Assembly: GCA_963790405.1 (NCBI GenBank) | Contig: CAWBOJ010000002.1 | Location: 1-64,000 of the forward strand | DNA length: 64,000 nt | Source: JBGSMX01 sp963790405 | GTDB lineage: Bacteria; Actinomycetota; Coriobacteriia; Anaerosomatales; JAGXFU01 | Direction of reading: 5' to 3' | Part shown: piece after piece, positions 19,807-29,221 of the stretch | How the letters are laid out: each line of letters opens with the position of its first letter | Numbering within the stretch: position 1 is the first letter of the stretch | Program-made: the position numbers and the translations under genes | The notes under the pieces: generated by a model | Told to the model about the DNA's origin: nothing | Database searches by the model: none | What the model saw: only the letters and a program-made list of their open reading frames with translations

Positions 19807-20565
19807 CTATTCGAGCCCCCGCGGCGTCAGGAGGTCCTCGGCCCGCGCAAGCAGCAGGTCGGCAACCACTGCCAGGGCCGCAGCAACGCTCGCCCCCTCG
19901 AACACGTAGCCGAGATTCTGCACCTGGATCCCGCTGATGATCGGATCGCCCAGACCCCCCGCGCCGACTGCGGCGGCAATCGTGGCGGTACCGATGTTGA
20001 TGATCACCGACGTGCGCACGCCCGCCATGATCACGCGGGCGGCAAGTGGCAGCTCGACGCTGAGCAAGATGCGCGCTCGACCCATGCCCATCCCCCGTGC
20101 GGCATCCTTGAGCGCTTCTGGAACACCTTCGAGACCGGCAACCGTGTTGCTCACCACCGGAAACAGGCCGTAGAGGAACAGCGCGACGACAGCCGGCTCG
20201 ATCCCGAAGCCGAGAATCGGCATCATGATCGCAAGCACCGCCACCGGCGGGAACGTCTGCCCGAAATCCACGCCGGCGGCCACGATGTCGCGAAAATCGC
20301 GACCGGACGCGCGCGTGACCCAGATCCCGAGCGGGATACCCACCAGAATCGTAAGCCCGCTGGACACCGCGACGATCGTGAGGTGCTGAAGCGTGAGCTC
20401 GGCAAGCGGGATCGGAAAGACCGGTGAGCGAGCGCCGGGGAAGAGCTGAGTAAGAATGCGCTCCCACCATTCCTGACGCGTGACGATCACCGCGAAGACA
20501 GCCGCAGCAAGCAACACCGCGAGCGTGGCGGTCATGCGGTCGGTCGAGGCGTTGTCGTCGTTCAC
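19807..20565 (-). CDS. glycine betaine/choline-type ABC transporter permease
   Basis: An integral membrane permease of the OpuC/ProW type, about 252 residues, with some six transmembrane segments. The cytoplasmic EAA-like loop reads EALKDAARGMGMGRARILLS, the site that docks the ATPase, followed by VELPLAARVIMAGVRTSV. Start GTG at 20565 overlaps the stop of the ATPase gene as GTGA, so it is translationally coupled. With the second permease, the CBS-domain ATPase and the binding protein it forms a full osmolyte importer operon (22871 down to 19807). Confidence 0.93.
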   Translation of the reverse strand: MNDDNASTDRMTATLAVLLAAAVFAVIVTRQEWWERILTQLFPGARSPVFPIPLAELTLQHLTIVAVSSGLTILVGIPLGIWVTRASGRDFRDIVAAGVDFGQTFPPVAVLAIMMPILGFGIEPAVVALFLYGLFPVVSNTVAGLEGVPEALKDAARGMGMGRARILLSVELPLAARVIMAGVRTSVIINIGTATIAAAVGAGGLGDPIISGIQVQNLGYVFEGASVAAALAVVADLLLARAEDLLTPRGLE

Positions 20566-21704
20566 GACACCTCCTCGGCAGGTAGATTCTCGGCAGGCTG
20601 CGCGACGTAAGAATCTGCACCGGTCATCGTCGCTTCGATACTCGACAGCGTGACTTCGCCGACAAGGCGTCCGGCGTCGGTCACCGCCACCGAACGGAAT
20701 CCGAGGCCGATCATGGTCGAAAGCGCCTCTTTGAGCGACACATCGGGGCCGACGCTCGCCACGCGCCAATCGATCTCGGTGACCGCCTCCTCGACCGGAC
20801 GCCCCTCATCGAGATCGAGGCAATCGACCCACCCGCGCAGGGTCCCCTGTGTGTCGACGAGATACACGAAGCGCTCGGCCCCGCACGCACCCCGATCGAG
20901 GTCACCGGCATCGTCGAGACGTGCGATCTCGATGTCGGTACGCATCGCCTCACCCGTGCTCACTCGTCCGAGACGCTTGAGCGCACGATCGGCACCCATG
21001 AAGTCGTGCACGAACTTGTTGGCAGGGTGATCCAGCAGCGCCTCGGGCGTGTCGTACTGCTGCAACTGCCCGTCGCGCATGAGCGCGATGTGATCCGCGA
21101 GCCGAATGGCCTCGTCGACATCGTGCGTCACGAAGATCACGGTCTTGCGCAGCTCGCGTTGAATGCGCGCGAACTCCATCTGTAGCCGATCGCGGTTGAG
21201 CGGGTCCACCGCACCGAACGGCTCGTCCATCAGAAGCACGGGGGGGTCGGCGGCCAACGCGCGCGCCACCCCTATGCGCTGAGCTTCTCCGCCGGAAAGC
21301 TGCCGAGGGTACTTCTCGGCATACTCATCGGGAGAGAGCCCTACCAGCTCGAGCAGCTCGCCGATCCTGGGCTTGATGCGGTCGTCTTTCCAGCCGAGCA
21401 GCTTGGGCACCGTGGCGATGTTGTCGGCCACCGTCAGATGCGGGAACAGCCCGACCGACTGGATGACGTAGCCGATGTGACGGCGCAGCTCCTCGGGTCG
21501 CTGACTCATGATGTCCACGCCATCGACTTCTATGGTCCCACCGCTCGGCTCGATCAGGCGGTTGATCATGCGCAGCGTGGTCGTCTTTCCGCAGCCCGAC
21601 GGGCCGATGAGCACGCACACCTCGCCGGTTGGCACTTCCAGGCTGACACCGTCGACAGCGACCGTGTCGCCGTAGCTCTTGGTGACATCGGTGAGGCGAA
21701 TCAT
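20562..21704 (-). CDS. OpuCA-type ABC transporter ATPase with CBS domains
   Basis: A 380-residue ATPase of the quaternary-amine importer family. Walker A is LIGPSGCGKTTTLRMINRLI, the signature is RQLSGGEAQRIGVARAL, Walker B is VLLMDEPFGAVDPLNRDRLQ, and the switch His is in VIFVTHDVDEAIRLADHIAL. The C-terminal 110 residues form a CBS pair (RFVYLVDTQGTLRGWVDCLD; SLKEALSTMIGLGFRSVAV). In OpuA/OpuC these sense ionic strength or c-di-AMP. Start ATG 21704 overlaps the upstream permease stop (ATGA). Confidence 0.96.
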   Translation of the reverse strand: MIRLTDVTKSYGDTVAVDGVSLEVPTGEVCVLIGPSGCGKTTTLRMINRLIEPSGGTIEVDGVDIMSQRPEELRRHIGYVIQSVGLFPHLTVADNIATVPKLLGWKDDRIKPRIGELLELVGLSPDEYAEKYPRQLSGGEAQRIGVARALAADPPVLLMDEPFGAVDPLNRDRLQMEFARIQRELRKTVIFVTHDVDEAIRLADHIALMRDGQLQQYDTPEALLDHPANKFVHDFMGADRALKRLGRVSTGEAMRTDIEIARLDDAGDLDRGACGAERFVYLVDTQGTLRGWVDCLDLDEGRPVEEAVTEIDWRVASVGPDVSLKEALSTMIGLGFRSVAVTDAGRLVGEVTLSSIEATMTGADSYVAQPAENLPAEEVS

Positions 21705-22772
21705 GCGACGTCCTGTCTGATTCCGGGCGACACGGCCAAGGCGTACAGGCCGCGAATCGCGGCATCGGCAAGCACGGCGAGAAAGACCATGGGCAGCGCG
21801 CCGAGGAGCGTGAGGTCGTCCGCTTGCTGACCCCACCCCTGGAAGACCAGGATCCCCAAACCACCCGCGCCTACAAACGCCGTGACTGCGGCGATACCGA
21901 TCACGAGCACGGCGGCAGAGCGCATGCCCTCGAGTACGAGCGGGAGCGCAAGCGGAGCCTCGACGCGCAGGAGCAGCTGGGTGCGCGACATGCCCATTCC
22001 TCGGCCAGCATCCAGGGCGGCGGGATCGACGCCGGACGAGCCCGACGTAGGTGTTGCGCACGATGGGCAGCAGTGCGTAGAGCGTGAGCGCGATGACCGC
22101 CGGCAGGGTGCCGATGCCGGGCAGACCGAGCGCCGCCAGCGGCAAGACGAGCAAGCCGAGAAGCGCAAGTGACGGCACGGTTTGGATGACGCCCACTATC
22201 GACAGCGTGATGTTGCGCACGAGCCGGTTGCGCGAAGCGAGCACACCCAAGGGGACGCCGAGAACAAGCCCGAAGCCAAGACCCAACCCCGACAGCACGA
22301 GGTGTTCGCGGATGCGCTGCCAGAAGCGCTCGGCCTGCACCACGTACTCAAGCGCGAGCGAGAGTTCGGCCACACCGCCGAACATCGTTGCGGCGACCCA
22401 CGAGACCGCAATCGCAATGACAACTGCGCTGCGAGCTGCGGCACCGGGTATCACCTTGGTGCCCGCGTACCAGACGATGACGCCGCCGATGAAAATCAGC
22501 CAGGCGCCGCTACCGATCGAGACACGGGCGATCTCGGGCGCGCCTTCGCGCAGCACCAGCGCCGCGCGCCCCAACGTCCACGGAAGCACGCCGACGATGC
22601 CCACACCCGTGACGAGCGCCATCGGGCGGCGGATCCGGGGTGTGGGGAGCAAAGCTGCCATCAGCGCGCCCGCGCATACGGCCACTAGAACTACTCCCCA
22701 CACCCCGGCCACCATGATCGGCTCCGACACGCCGCTCACGATGCGGTTTGCCCGAAACTCCACGAACGGCAT
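21701..22772 (-). CDS. glycine betaine/choline-type ABC transporter permease, one frameshift
   Basis: Permease with the OpuC-type segment HLVLSGLGLGFGLVLGVPLG then GVIQTVPSLALLGLLVLPLA. A shift near 22035-22042 is needed to continue into GVDPAALDAGRGMGMSRTQL (EAA loop) and AVTAFVGAGGLGILVFQGWG. The first ATG in frame is 22772, but no ribosome site precedes it. Conserved-looking coding sequence extends upstream to an ATA codon at 22871-22869, 7 bases after GGAGG. The true start is therefore probably that ATA, or an ATG misread as ATA, adding 33 residues with another membrane segment. The extra N-terminal hydrophobic region is longer than in many OpuCB proteins. Confidence 0.9.
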
Positions 22773-22880
22773 CCCCAGACAGCCGGCCAGCGTGACTGCG
22801 GCGCCAAACGCGGCAACGCGATCGACACGCCGAACCGGCTGACCTGCCTGCGGTGTTTCGCCGTCGGTTATGTCAGCCTC

Positions 22881-23849
22881 CTATCCGATGAAGCCGTTAT
22901 CAACCAACCACTGCTCGGCCACATCGGAGGCATCCATGCCGTCGATGGCGACTTGAGCGTTCAGAGACTGCAGTGTCTCGACATCCAACTTCATGAAGAC
23001 CGGTCCGAGTAGGTCCGCGATCTCTGGATACATGTCGATGATCTCGGCGCGGAAGGTCGGCGCCGGCTGATAGATCGGCTGGACGCCGAGCGGGTCGTCG
23101 AGAACCACGAGGTCGAGCGCGGCAATCGTGCCGTCAGTGCCATACGCCATGGCCGCATTGGCATTGTCGGTGCCCTCGGCAGCGGCCTTCTCGGTCACAG
23201 CGGTGTCACCGGTAGCAAGCGCGACCTTCTGGTCTGAAGCGAGCGAGAACCCGTAGGCCTTCTCGAAGCCGGGGAAGGCGTCGGGGCGATCGAAGAACTC
23301 CTGCGAGCCCACGATCTTCACGTCGCCACCGCCGTTGATGTAGGCTGCCCAGTCCTCGAGGGTGGCGATGCCTTCGCTGTCGGCCAGCGCGCGCGGAATG
23401 GCGACAGCCCAGGTGTTGTTCGCAGGCGCCGGCTCCAACCACACGATGTTCTCGCCGGCCAAGTCGAGTTCGGCGGCCTTCTCGTAGGTCGCTTGCGCGT
23501 CTTTGAGAATCGCCGGATCGATCTCCATGTCCCCGTAAAACACCGTGAGTGCATTGGCCGTGTACTCGGGGTATGCATCGATCTCACCGGTCAGCAGCGC
23601 GTTGCGAACGACCTCGGTCGCTCCGGTACGCGTCTGGTCTTCAACGGTGAACCCATCCTCTTCGAGCACCTTGATGATCAGTTGGCCGAGAATCGGTCCT
23701 TCGACATCGATCTTCGAACCGATGACGATAGTGCCCTTCTCGGTGGTCGGTATGTCCGTCGTGGTATCCCCGGTGTCGCTCGAGCTACACCCGGCGACCA
23801 TCGTGGCGACAAGCGCCAGAGCAAGGACGAGTGTCAGCAATCGTTTCAC
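22881..23849 (-). CDS. OpuCC/ProX-type substrate-binding lipoprotein
   Basis: A 322-residue lipoprotein. The signal peptide is MKRLLTLVLALALVATMVAG and the lipobox Cys follows as GCSS. The mature part starts with a Thr/Asp-rich linker, then GTIVIGSKIDVEGPILGQLI, the typical opening of quaternary-amine-binding OpuAC domains. The middle has EIDAYPEYTANAL and VWLEPAPANNTWAVAIP. The C-terminus carries DMYPEIADLLGPVFMKLDVE and a final AEQWLVDNGFIG. Predicted ligands are glycine betaine, choline, carnitine or proline betaine. It is the first gene of the importer operon. A 201-base divergent region (23850-24050) precedes it; I saw no clear-cut promoter there. Confidence 0.94.
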   Translation of the reverse strand: MKRLLTLVLALALVATMVAGCSSSDTGDTTTDIPTTEKGTIVIGSKIDVEGPILGQLIIKVLEEDGFTVEDQTRTGATEVVRNALLTGEIDAYPEYTANALTVFYGDMEIDPAILKDAQATYEKAAELDLAGENIVWLEPAPANNTWAVAIPRALADSEGIATLEDWAAYINGGGDVKIVGSQEFFDRPDAFPGFEKAYGFSLASDQKVALATGDTAVTEKAAAEGTDNANAAMAYGTDGTIAALDLVVLDDPLGVQPIYQPAPTFRAEIIDMYPEIADLLGPVFMKLDVETLQSLNAQVAIDGMDASDVAEQWLVDNGFIG

Positions 23850-24050
23850 GGAAGTGCCCCTCTCGTCGTCGACGTAAGCCCTGGCCGAAACAGCATGCCG
23901 AAGACCTACATATGTTCGGGCCGTTTGTATGTTCTTATCCCTTCGAGCCGCAACGTATCAAGATTTTCGCGCTCCGATGCGATACGATGTGGTGCCGAGG
24001 AAGCGCCCCCTCATCCTTCATACGCTCGAACGGCCGGTGAGGTTCACTTC

Positions 24051-24656
24051 ATGAAGCGCGCGACCGCGATCCCAGCCAAGATACGTGCCGAGCGCATCAC
24101 CGCGCTCGTCGCCTTCGCGCTGCTCGCAGCGATTGCGACGTTCCAGCTCAACGACGCTCGTCTCGCCTTTTCGGACTTCGGCACGTGGTGGGGCGAGCGC
24201 TTCGAAGCAGCCTATCCAAGCAACGACTTCGTGGCAGTCACCTACACCGCCGAACGAGTCGACAACTACAGCAATCACTACCGTGCCATCGCGATTGCGA
24301 TGGCCGTGAAACGAACCGCCGGCGCCGACAACGCGACCGTCCGACTGCCCGAGAACCTCTACACATTGTGGGGAGATGCGCCGGATGCACCCACCACCTG
24401 GCGAGAGCCGGGCATCTCGGAAGACTACCTCGCCGATCTGTCGACGGCCGTCGAGTTCGTCACGTATGCCGAGGACCCGCGCGTCTCGGCAGACACGGTC
24501 GCAGCACTCGAAGCTGCTGGCACCATGAACCGCTTGTCGTGGAACGTCGCGTACCTGACCACCGGCCAAGACGAGGCTGACCTCTCCATCGTCACCGATC
24601 CGAACCGCGAGTGGGTCTATGTGGTGCCCACGGATATGCTCGAGGAGTCGCGCTAG
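24051..24656 (+). CDS. single-pass membrane protein of unknown function
   Basis: About 201 residues. The N-terminus is basic, followed by one transmembrane segment (ITALVAFALLAAIATFQL). The rest is predicted extracytoplasmic, with many Thr, Glu, Asp and Trp residues. I recognise no family. ATG at 24051 follows GGTGAGG at 7 bases. It abuts the next gene with the stop immediately before its ATG, and begins the plus-strand run of envelope-glycan genes, so it probably acts with them at the cell surface. Confidence 0.75.
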   Translation: MKRATAIPAKIRAERITALVAFALLAAIATFQLNDARLAFSDFGTWWGERFEAAYPSNDFVAVTYTAERVDNYSNHYRAIAIAMAVKRTAGADNATVRLPENLYTLWGDAPDAPTTWREPGISEDYLADLSTAVEFVTYAEDPRVSADTVAALEAAGTMNRLSWNVAYLTTGQDEADLSIVTDPNREWVYVVPTDMLEESR

Positions 24657-26166
24657 ATGTATCCGCTCCCCACACTGTGCGCGGTATCGCTCGTCGTCGG
24701 ATGGCTGGCGCTCGCTCCGATCCGCGGACGACTGGGCGCGGCGTGGTATCACCTGGCCGCACTGCCAGTCGGACTTGTCGGCTGGTGCGTCCCGGCAGGC
24801 CTTGCGATCCTGCGTGCACGCAGGCTACTCGGCGTTCATCGTGTGGGGCGGCATTGCTCTGTATGTGGCGGGAATCGCCGCAGCCGGGATATGGGCATCG
24901 CGAGATACCGGGGCCACCTCGCCGACTAGCCCATCCACCGAACCTACTCCGCTGTGGTCGTTCCCGCTTGTCGGCATCATCGTAGTGGGCGTCGCGTATC
25001 TGTTCGCACGCTGGGGACTCAGTATCTATACACACGACAGCTGGGCGCAGTACAGCGTCACCTCGTGGGCGCTTCACGACAGCGGTACCGCCGTGATCAG
25101 ACTCGTCCGAGACCGGCAGCTCATGCTGCCCGCGATGCAGGCCGCCTACCACTTCTTCGGAGGCGAATGGGCGGGCACGCTGTACCCCGTGATCTCGGCG
25201 CTCATCGTCGCCTGGGTCGCGGTGGCGACCTCGGTCGCGCTGTGGACGCGGCGCATCGCACGCTTCCTCGTGCCGGGTCTGCTCGCGGTCGTGATGGTCG
25301 CGGATCCGACGTACCTGTTCATGTCCGGCTACATGCACTCGCACTCCACCACTGCGCTGATGATCCTGATCGCCGTGGTCGCCTTGTGGCGAACCGTCGC
25401 CGAGGAGACATCGCCTCGCCCGTGGCTGCTGGTTGCCGGCATCGCACTCGCGGGTATCTGGCTCGCCCGCCCTGACGGACCTGCGTATGGCGTCGCGGTG
25501 CTGTTCACGGCACTGGCCATCATGATGCGGAGCAAAGCAGACTGGCGCGACTTCGGCCTGCTCGTCGTTCCCACCCTGGGAGTCGCGGGCCTCTACGTCC
25601 TCGCGACGATCGTGCAGCTGGGCATGTGGGACTCGCACAAAGTCAGTGCTTCGCTGCTGCTGCTCTTCCTCGGCGGGTACGCTCTTGTGTGGCCGCTGCT
25701 CGTGTGGGCGCGCCCGCAACGATGGGAGTGGGCGTGCAGAGCCTTCAACCTGCCGGCACTCGCACTCGGATTGCAGTCGGTGGCTCTCGTGTGGTTCGTC
25801 CGGACACAAGGCGAGCAGGGCGCGAACTCCGTGTCGAACATGCTCCAGAACCTGTTCGTCGAAGGGGGCTGGCGGTCGTTTTGGGTGGTTGCCATCTCGG
25901 CAACAGCGGTAATCTTGCTGTTCAGGACGCGGTACAATCGCTCGGGCTTCTCGGCCTACTGTCTGTATGCGGTCGTTCAGTTCATGCTGATCGCGGTCGT
26001 GATACACGCAGCACAGCATCCGGGACGCGTGGGTTGGGGCGATAGCTTCAACCGGGTGGCGTTCCATGTGGTACCCGTGCTGTACTTTGCAGTAGGCATG
26101 TACGTGGCCGAGCTGCTGCGCAACTTCGAGCGTGCCGATGAGGGGGCCGTGACCACAGGTGAGTAA
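24657..26166 (+). CDS. polytopic membrane protein, possible GT-C-type glycosyltransferase, one frameshift
   Basis: After correcting one shift near 24815, this is a protein of about 503 residues with around ten to twelve hydrophobic segments. The stretch LSIYTHDSWAQYSVTSWALH lies in the first large extracytoplasmic loop. An acidic residue there, followed by many membrane spans, recalls polyprenyl-phosphate-sugar-dependent GT-C enzymes (PMT/GT39-like), but no diagnostic motif is certain. ATG at 24657 directly follows the previous stop. The end overlaps the GT2 gene. The neighbouring GT2 polyprenyl-phosphate glycosyltransferase would supply the expected lipid-linked sugar, which supports this reading. 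Confidence 0.7.
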
Positions 26167-27124
26167 GCTCATCATCCAGATACCGTGCTTCAACGAGGCC
26201 GAGACCCTCGCGATCGCTCTCGCCGAGCTGCCGCGCGAGGTCGAGGGGTTCGATGTCGTTGAATGGCTCATCATCGACGACGGCAGCACCGACGCCACAG
26301 TAGAGGTCGCGGTGGCCTCGGGCGTCGACCACGTCGCCCGGCACACGCAGAACCGTGGACTCGCCGCCGCGTTCATGACCGGACTCGATCGCGCGCTTCG
26401 CGAAGGTGCCGACGTCATCGTCAACACCGACGCCGACAACCAGTACCACGCAGGTGACATCTGCAAACTCGTCGCTCCCGTGCTCACGGGGCGAGCCGAC
26501 TACGTGATCGGCGCGCGCCCCATCACCGACATCCAACACTTCTCGCTTATCAAGAAGCTGCTGCAGAGGCTCGGCTCGTGGGCCGTGCGCGTCGCGAGCA
26601 AGACTGACATCCCCGATGCGCCGAGTGGCTTTCGCGCGATGAGTCGCGAGTGTGCGATGCGGCTCAACGTCTTCAACGAGTACACCTACACGATCGAGAC
26701 GATCATCCAGGCGGGCCAGAAGGGCATGGCGATCACGTCTGTGCCGGTGCGCGTCAACGACGACCTGCGCCCGTCTCGGCTGGTGAAGAGCATCCCGTCC
26801 TACATCAATCGTTCGATCGTGACGATCATCCGCATCTTCATGACCTACAAGCCGATGCAGTTCTTCATGACACCGGCGATCTTGTTCGTCACCGGCGGCA
26901 TCCTGATCGGCGTCAGGTACCTGATTCTCATCGCCATCGGGCAGGCCGGCGGCAACATCCAGTCATTGATCCTCGCGGCGATCCTGCTCATCGTTGGCTT
27001 CCAGCTTGGAATGTTCGGCCTGATTGCCGAGCTGCTTGGCGCGAACCGCAAGCTGACCGAAGAAGTGCAGTACCGCATGCGTCGGCAGCAGTATGAGGCG
27101 GGAGCGGACCGGAGCGAGGTATGA
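26159..27124 (+). CDS. family 2 glycosyltransferase (polyprenyl-phosphate sugar synthase type)
   Basis: 321 residues. The GT-A domain begins SKLIIQIPCFNEAETLAIAL and has WLIIDDGSTDATVEVAV, NRGLAAAFMTGLDRAL and the catalytic metal site NTDADNQYHAGDI. Acceptor-region residues are DAPSGFRAMSREC. Two C-terminal transmembrane segments follow (FFMTPAILFVTGGILIGV; LILAAILLIVGFQLGMF), as in dolichol- or undecaprenyl-phosphate glucose/mannose synthases. Start GTG 26159 overlaps the upstream gene; its stop overlaps the next ATG (ATGA). The inferred role is to make a lipid-linked sugar for the upstream membrane enzyme. Confidence 0.9.
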   Translation: MSKLIIQIPCFNEAETLAIALAELPREVEGFDVVEWLIIDDGSTDATVEVAVASGVDHVARHTQNRGLAAAFMTGLDRALREGADVIVNTDADNQYHAGDICKLVAPVLTGRADYVIGARPITDIQHFSLIKKLLQRLGSWAVRVASKTDIPDAPSGFRAMSRECAMRLNVFNEYTYTIETIIQAGQKGMAITSVPVRVNDDLRPSRLVKSIPSYINRSIVTIIRIFMTYKPMQFFMTPAILFVTGGILIGVRYLILIAIGQAGGNIQSLILAAILLIVGFQLGMFGLIAELLGANRKLTEEVQYRMRRQQYEAGADRSEV

Positions 27125-28056
27125 AGCTACCCCGCCTGTCCAGGCGCGCACGGGTAGCGATCTCCGCGATACTGCTGATCGCGCTGATCTGGTGGACCGG
27201 CCCGGCCCAGCTGCTCGAGTCGGTACGCAATCTGCGCTGGGGCTGGCTCCTGGCCGCCATCGCCGTCAACTACGTCTCTTTGCTGATCGGGACAGCCAAC
27301 GTTGTCATGCTCACCCGCGCAGTACTCCCCTTCGTGCACGCACGGGCGAGTGCGAAAGCGTTCCTGCGATCGTGGGCAGTAGGCATGATCGCACCCGGCA
27401 AGTTCGGTGACCTCACCTACGCGCACTTCCTTTCCAGCGACGACACGAACCTCGCCCCCGGCCTGGCCGTCGGTGTCGTGGACAAGGTCGTCACCTTCGC
27501 CGTCACAGCCGCGATCGCAGTCATCGGCCTCGCGCTGTTCGTCAGCACAGGCGACGCGCTGTGGGGTGCGGCATTTGCCGTAGCCGCTACGGTCGCACTG
27601 CTCGTGGTCGTGTTCAGCAAGCGACTGCGCGGGCTTGCGCGCACGCGTGTGCTCGGTCGGCATGCGGCGAAGTTCACGGGCTTCTCGGCACATGTGACGA
27701 CCTTGCTCGTACGCAAGCGCGGCATCCTCGCACTCAACCTAGTGCTGACGATCGCGCGCCTCGTGCTGATGGGAGTCGCTATCGTACTGAGCTTCCGGGC
27801 GCTCAACGTCGAAGTCGCGCTCATCGACGTCATCGTCATCCAGGCGGTCGGGCAACTCGTGTCGCTCATCCCGATCACACTGGCCGGGCTGGGCGTACGC
27901 CAGGGTACCTCGATCGTGCTGTTCGAACGCATCTCGGGGATACCCGCCGCTCCGGTGCTCACTCAGAGCCTTATCATGACCGTAGTCAGCTACATCAACG
28001 TCGCGATCGTCTTCGCCGTGCTTGGTGCCCGGCGCCGTATCGCGAACGCAACCTAG
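27121..28056 (+). CDS. UPF0104 / lysylphosphatidylglycerol synthase TM-region protein
   Basis: 311 residues with about eight transmembrane segments and the family-type motif pattern: AVGMIAPGKFGDLTYAHFL, VGVVDKVVTFAV, and late in the protein PITLAGLGVRQGTSIVLF. Members of this family are membrane proteins found beside glycosyltransferases (AglD-like) and are suspected to move or transfer lipid-linked intermediates. This one lacks the soluble aminoacyl-transferase domain of MprF. Start ATG 27121 overlaps the GT2 stop. Confidence 0.85.
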   Translation: MKLPRLSRRARVAISAILLIALIWWTGPAQLLESVRNLRWGWLLAAIAVNYVSLLIGTANVVMLTRAVLPFVHARASAKAFLRSWAVGMIAPGKFGDLTYAHFLSSDDTNLAPGLAVGVVDKVVTFAVTAAIAVIGLALFVSTGDALWGAAFAVAATVALLVVVFSKRLRGLARTRVLGRHAAKFTGFSAHVTTLLVRKRGILALNLVLTIARLVLMGVAIVLSFRALNVEVALIDVIVIQAVGQLVSLIPITLAGLGVRQGTSIVLFERISGIPAAPVLTQSLIMTVVSYINVAIVFAVLGARRRIANAT

Positions 28057-28075
28057 AAGACCGCCGAGGAGCCAC

Positions 28076-29113
28076 GTGCGCATCATCATCGACATACTCC
28101 ATCCTGCGCACGTGCACATGTTCAAGAACTTCACGCGCGAAATGCGCTCGCGCGGGCACGAAGTGATGTTCACCGCCCGCGACAAGGACCGCTCGGTCGA
28201 GCTGCTACGCCTTGAAGGCTTCGATCCGATAGTGATCAGTCGCCACAAGCCGGGCACGTTCGATCTCGCCCGCGAGCTCGTGGGTCGTACGCGCAAGTTC
28301 ATGGGCATCGCGCGCAAGTTCAAGCCCGACGTGCTCACCGGTATCATGGGCCCCACCATCGCACCTGCCGGGCGGCTGATGCGTACGCCGAGCGTCGTGT
28401 TCTACGACACCGAGTTCGCGCGCGTCACCAACCGCTGGGTGTACCCGATGGCAACCTATGTCGTCACCCCGCAGGCGTACCTGGACGACATCGGCTCGAA
28501 CCAGGTGCGCTACGACGGCTACCACGAGCTTGCGTACCTGCACCCCAACCGGTTCACGCCCGACCCCGCGAAGATCGAGGCGGCCGGCCTCTCGATCGAC
28601 GAGCCCTACGTCTTCTTCCGATTCGTCGCGTTCGAGGCCAGTCACGATACCGGAGAAGCGGGGCTTTCGATGCGCCGCCGCGCCCAGCTCGTACACGAGG
28701 TCGCCGAGAAGTATCGCGTCGTCATTTCCTCGGAAAAGCCCCTCCCCGCCGACCTGCAGCCGTACGCCTATGCCGGCTCGGCCGAAGACATCCACCACGT
28801 GCTTGCCTTCGCACACCTCACGCTGGGCGAAAGCGCGACGATGGCCAGCGAATCGGCCGTTCTCGGCACGCCGTCGGTCTACATCGCGACGAGCGATCGC
28901 GGGTACATCCGCGAGCAGCAGGATCGCTACGGGCTGGTGAAGATCTTCCGCGAGACCCAGGCCGACGAATTCATGGCCTACGCCCGCGCTCAGCTTGCCG
29001 ATCCCGATCTTGCCGAGAAGGCACAGCTCGCACGCGAGCGGCTGCTCGAAGACAACATCGACGTGACGGAGTTCATGGTCCGCTTCTTCGAAGAGAAGTT
29101 CGGCAACGCCTAG
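28076..29113 (+). CDS. DUF354-family protein (GT-B-like)
   Basis: 345 residues. It begins RIIIDILHPAHVHMFKNFTR, the DUF354 opening, and has GHEVMFTARDKDRSVELL and PDVLTGIMGPTIAPAGRLM. The late block AEDIHHVLAFAHLTLGESAT then MASESAVLGTPSVYIAT corresponds to the nucleotide-sugar side of UDP-GlcNAc 2-epimerase/GT-B folds. The biochemical activity of DUF354 proteins is not established, but they cluster with surface polysaccharide genes. GTG at 28076 follows GAGGAG. It sits 19 bases after the UPF0104 gene and about 108 bases before ugd. Confidence 0.87.
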   Translation: MRIIIDILHPAHVHMFKNFTREMRSRGHEVMFTARDKDRSVELLRLEGFDPIVISRHKPGTFDLARELVGRTRKFMGIARKFKPDVLTGIMGPTIAPAGRLMRTPSVVFYDTEFARVTNRWVYPMATYVVTPQAYLDDIGSNQVRYDGYHELAYLHPNRFTPDPAKIEAAGLSIDEPYVFFRFVAFEASHDTGEAGLSMRRRAQLVHEVAEKYRVVISSEKPLPADLQPYAYAGSAEDIHHVLAFAHLTLGESATMASESAVLGTPSVYIATSDRGYIREQQDRYGLVKIFRETQADEFMAYARAQLADPDLAEKAQLARERLLEDNIDVTEFMVRFFEEKFGNA

Positions 29114-29221
29114 GCCCTTGCGCGCCCAGCCTGCGAACGACAGGCGCCTAGGTTGCGATGGCTGGCCGGGTCACGCATCATGGTGTGGTTCCCCCGCCGA
29201 CTGCACACACCCGGAGGCCGA

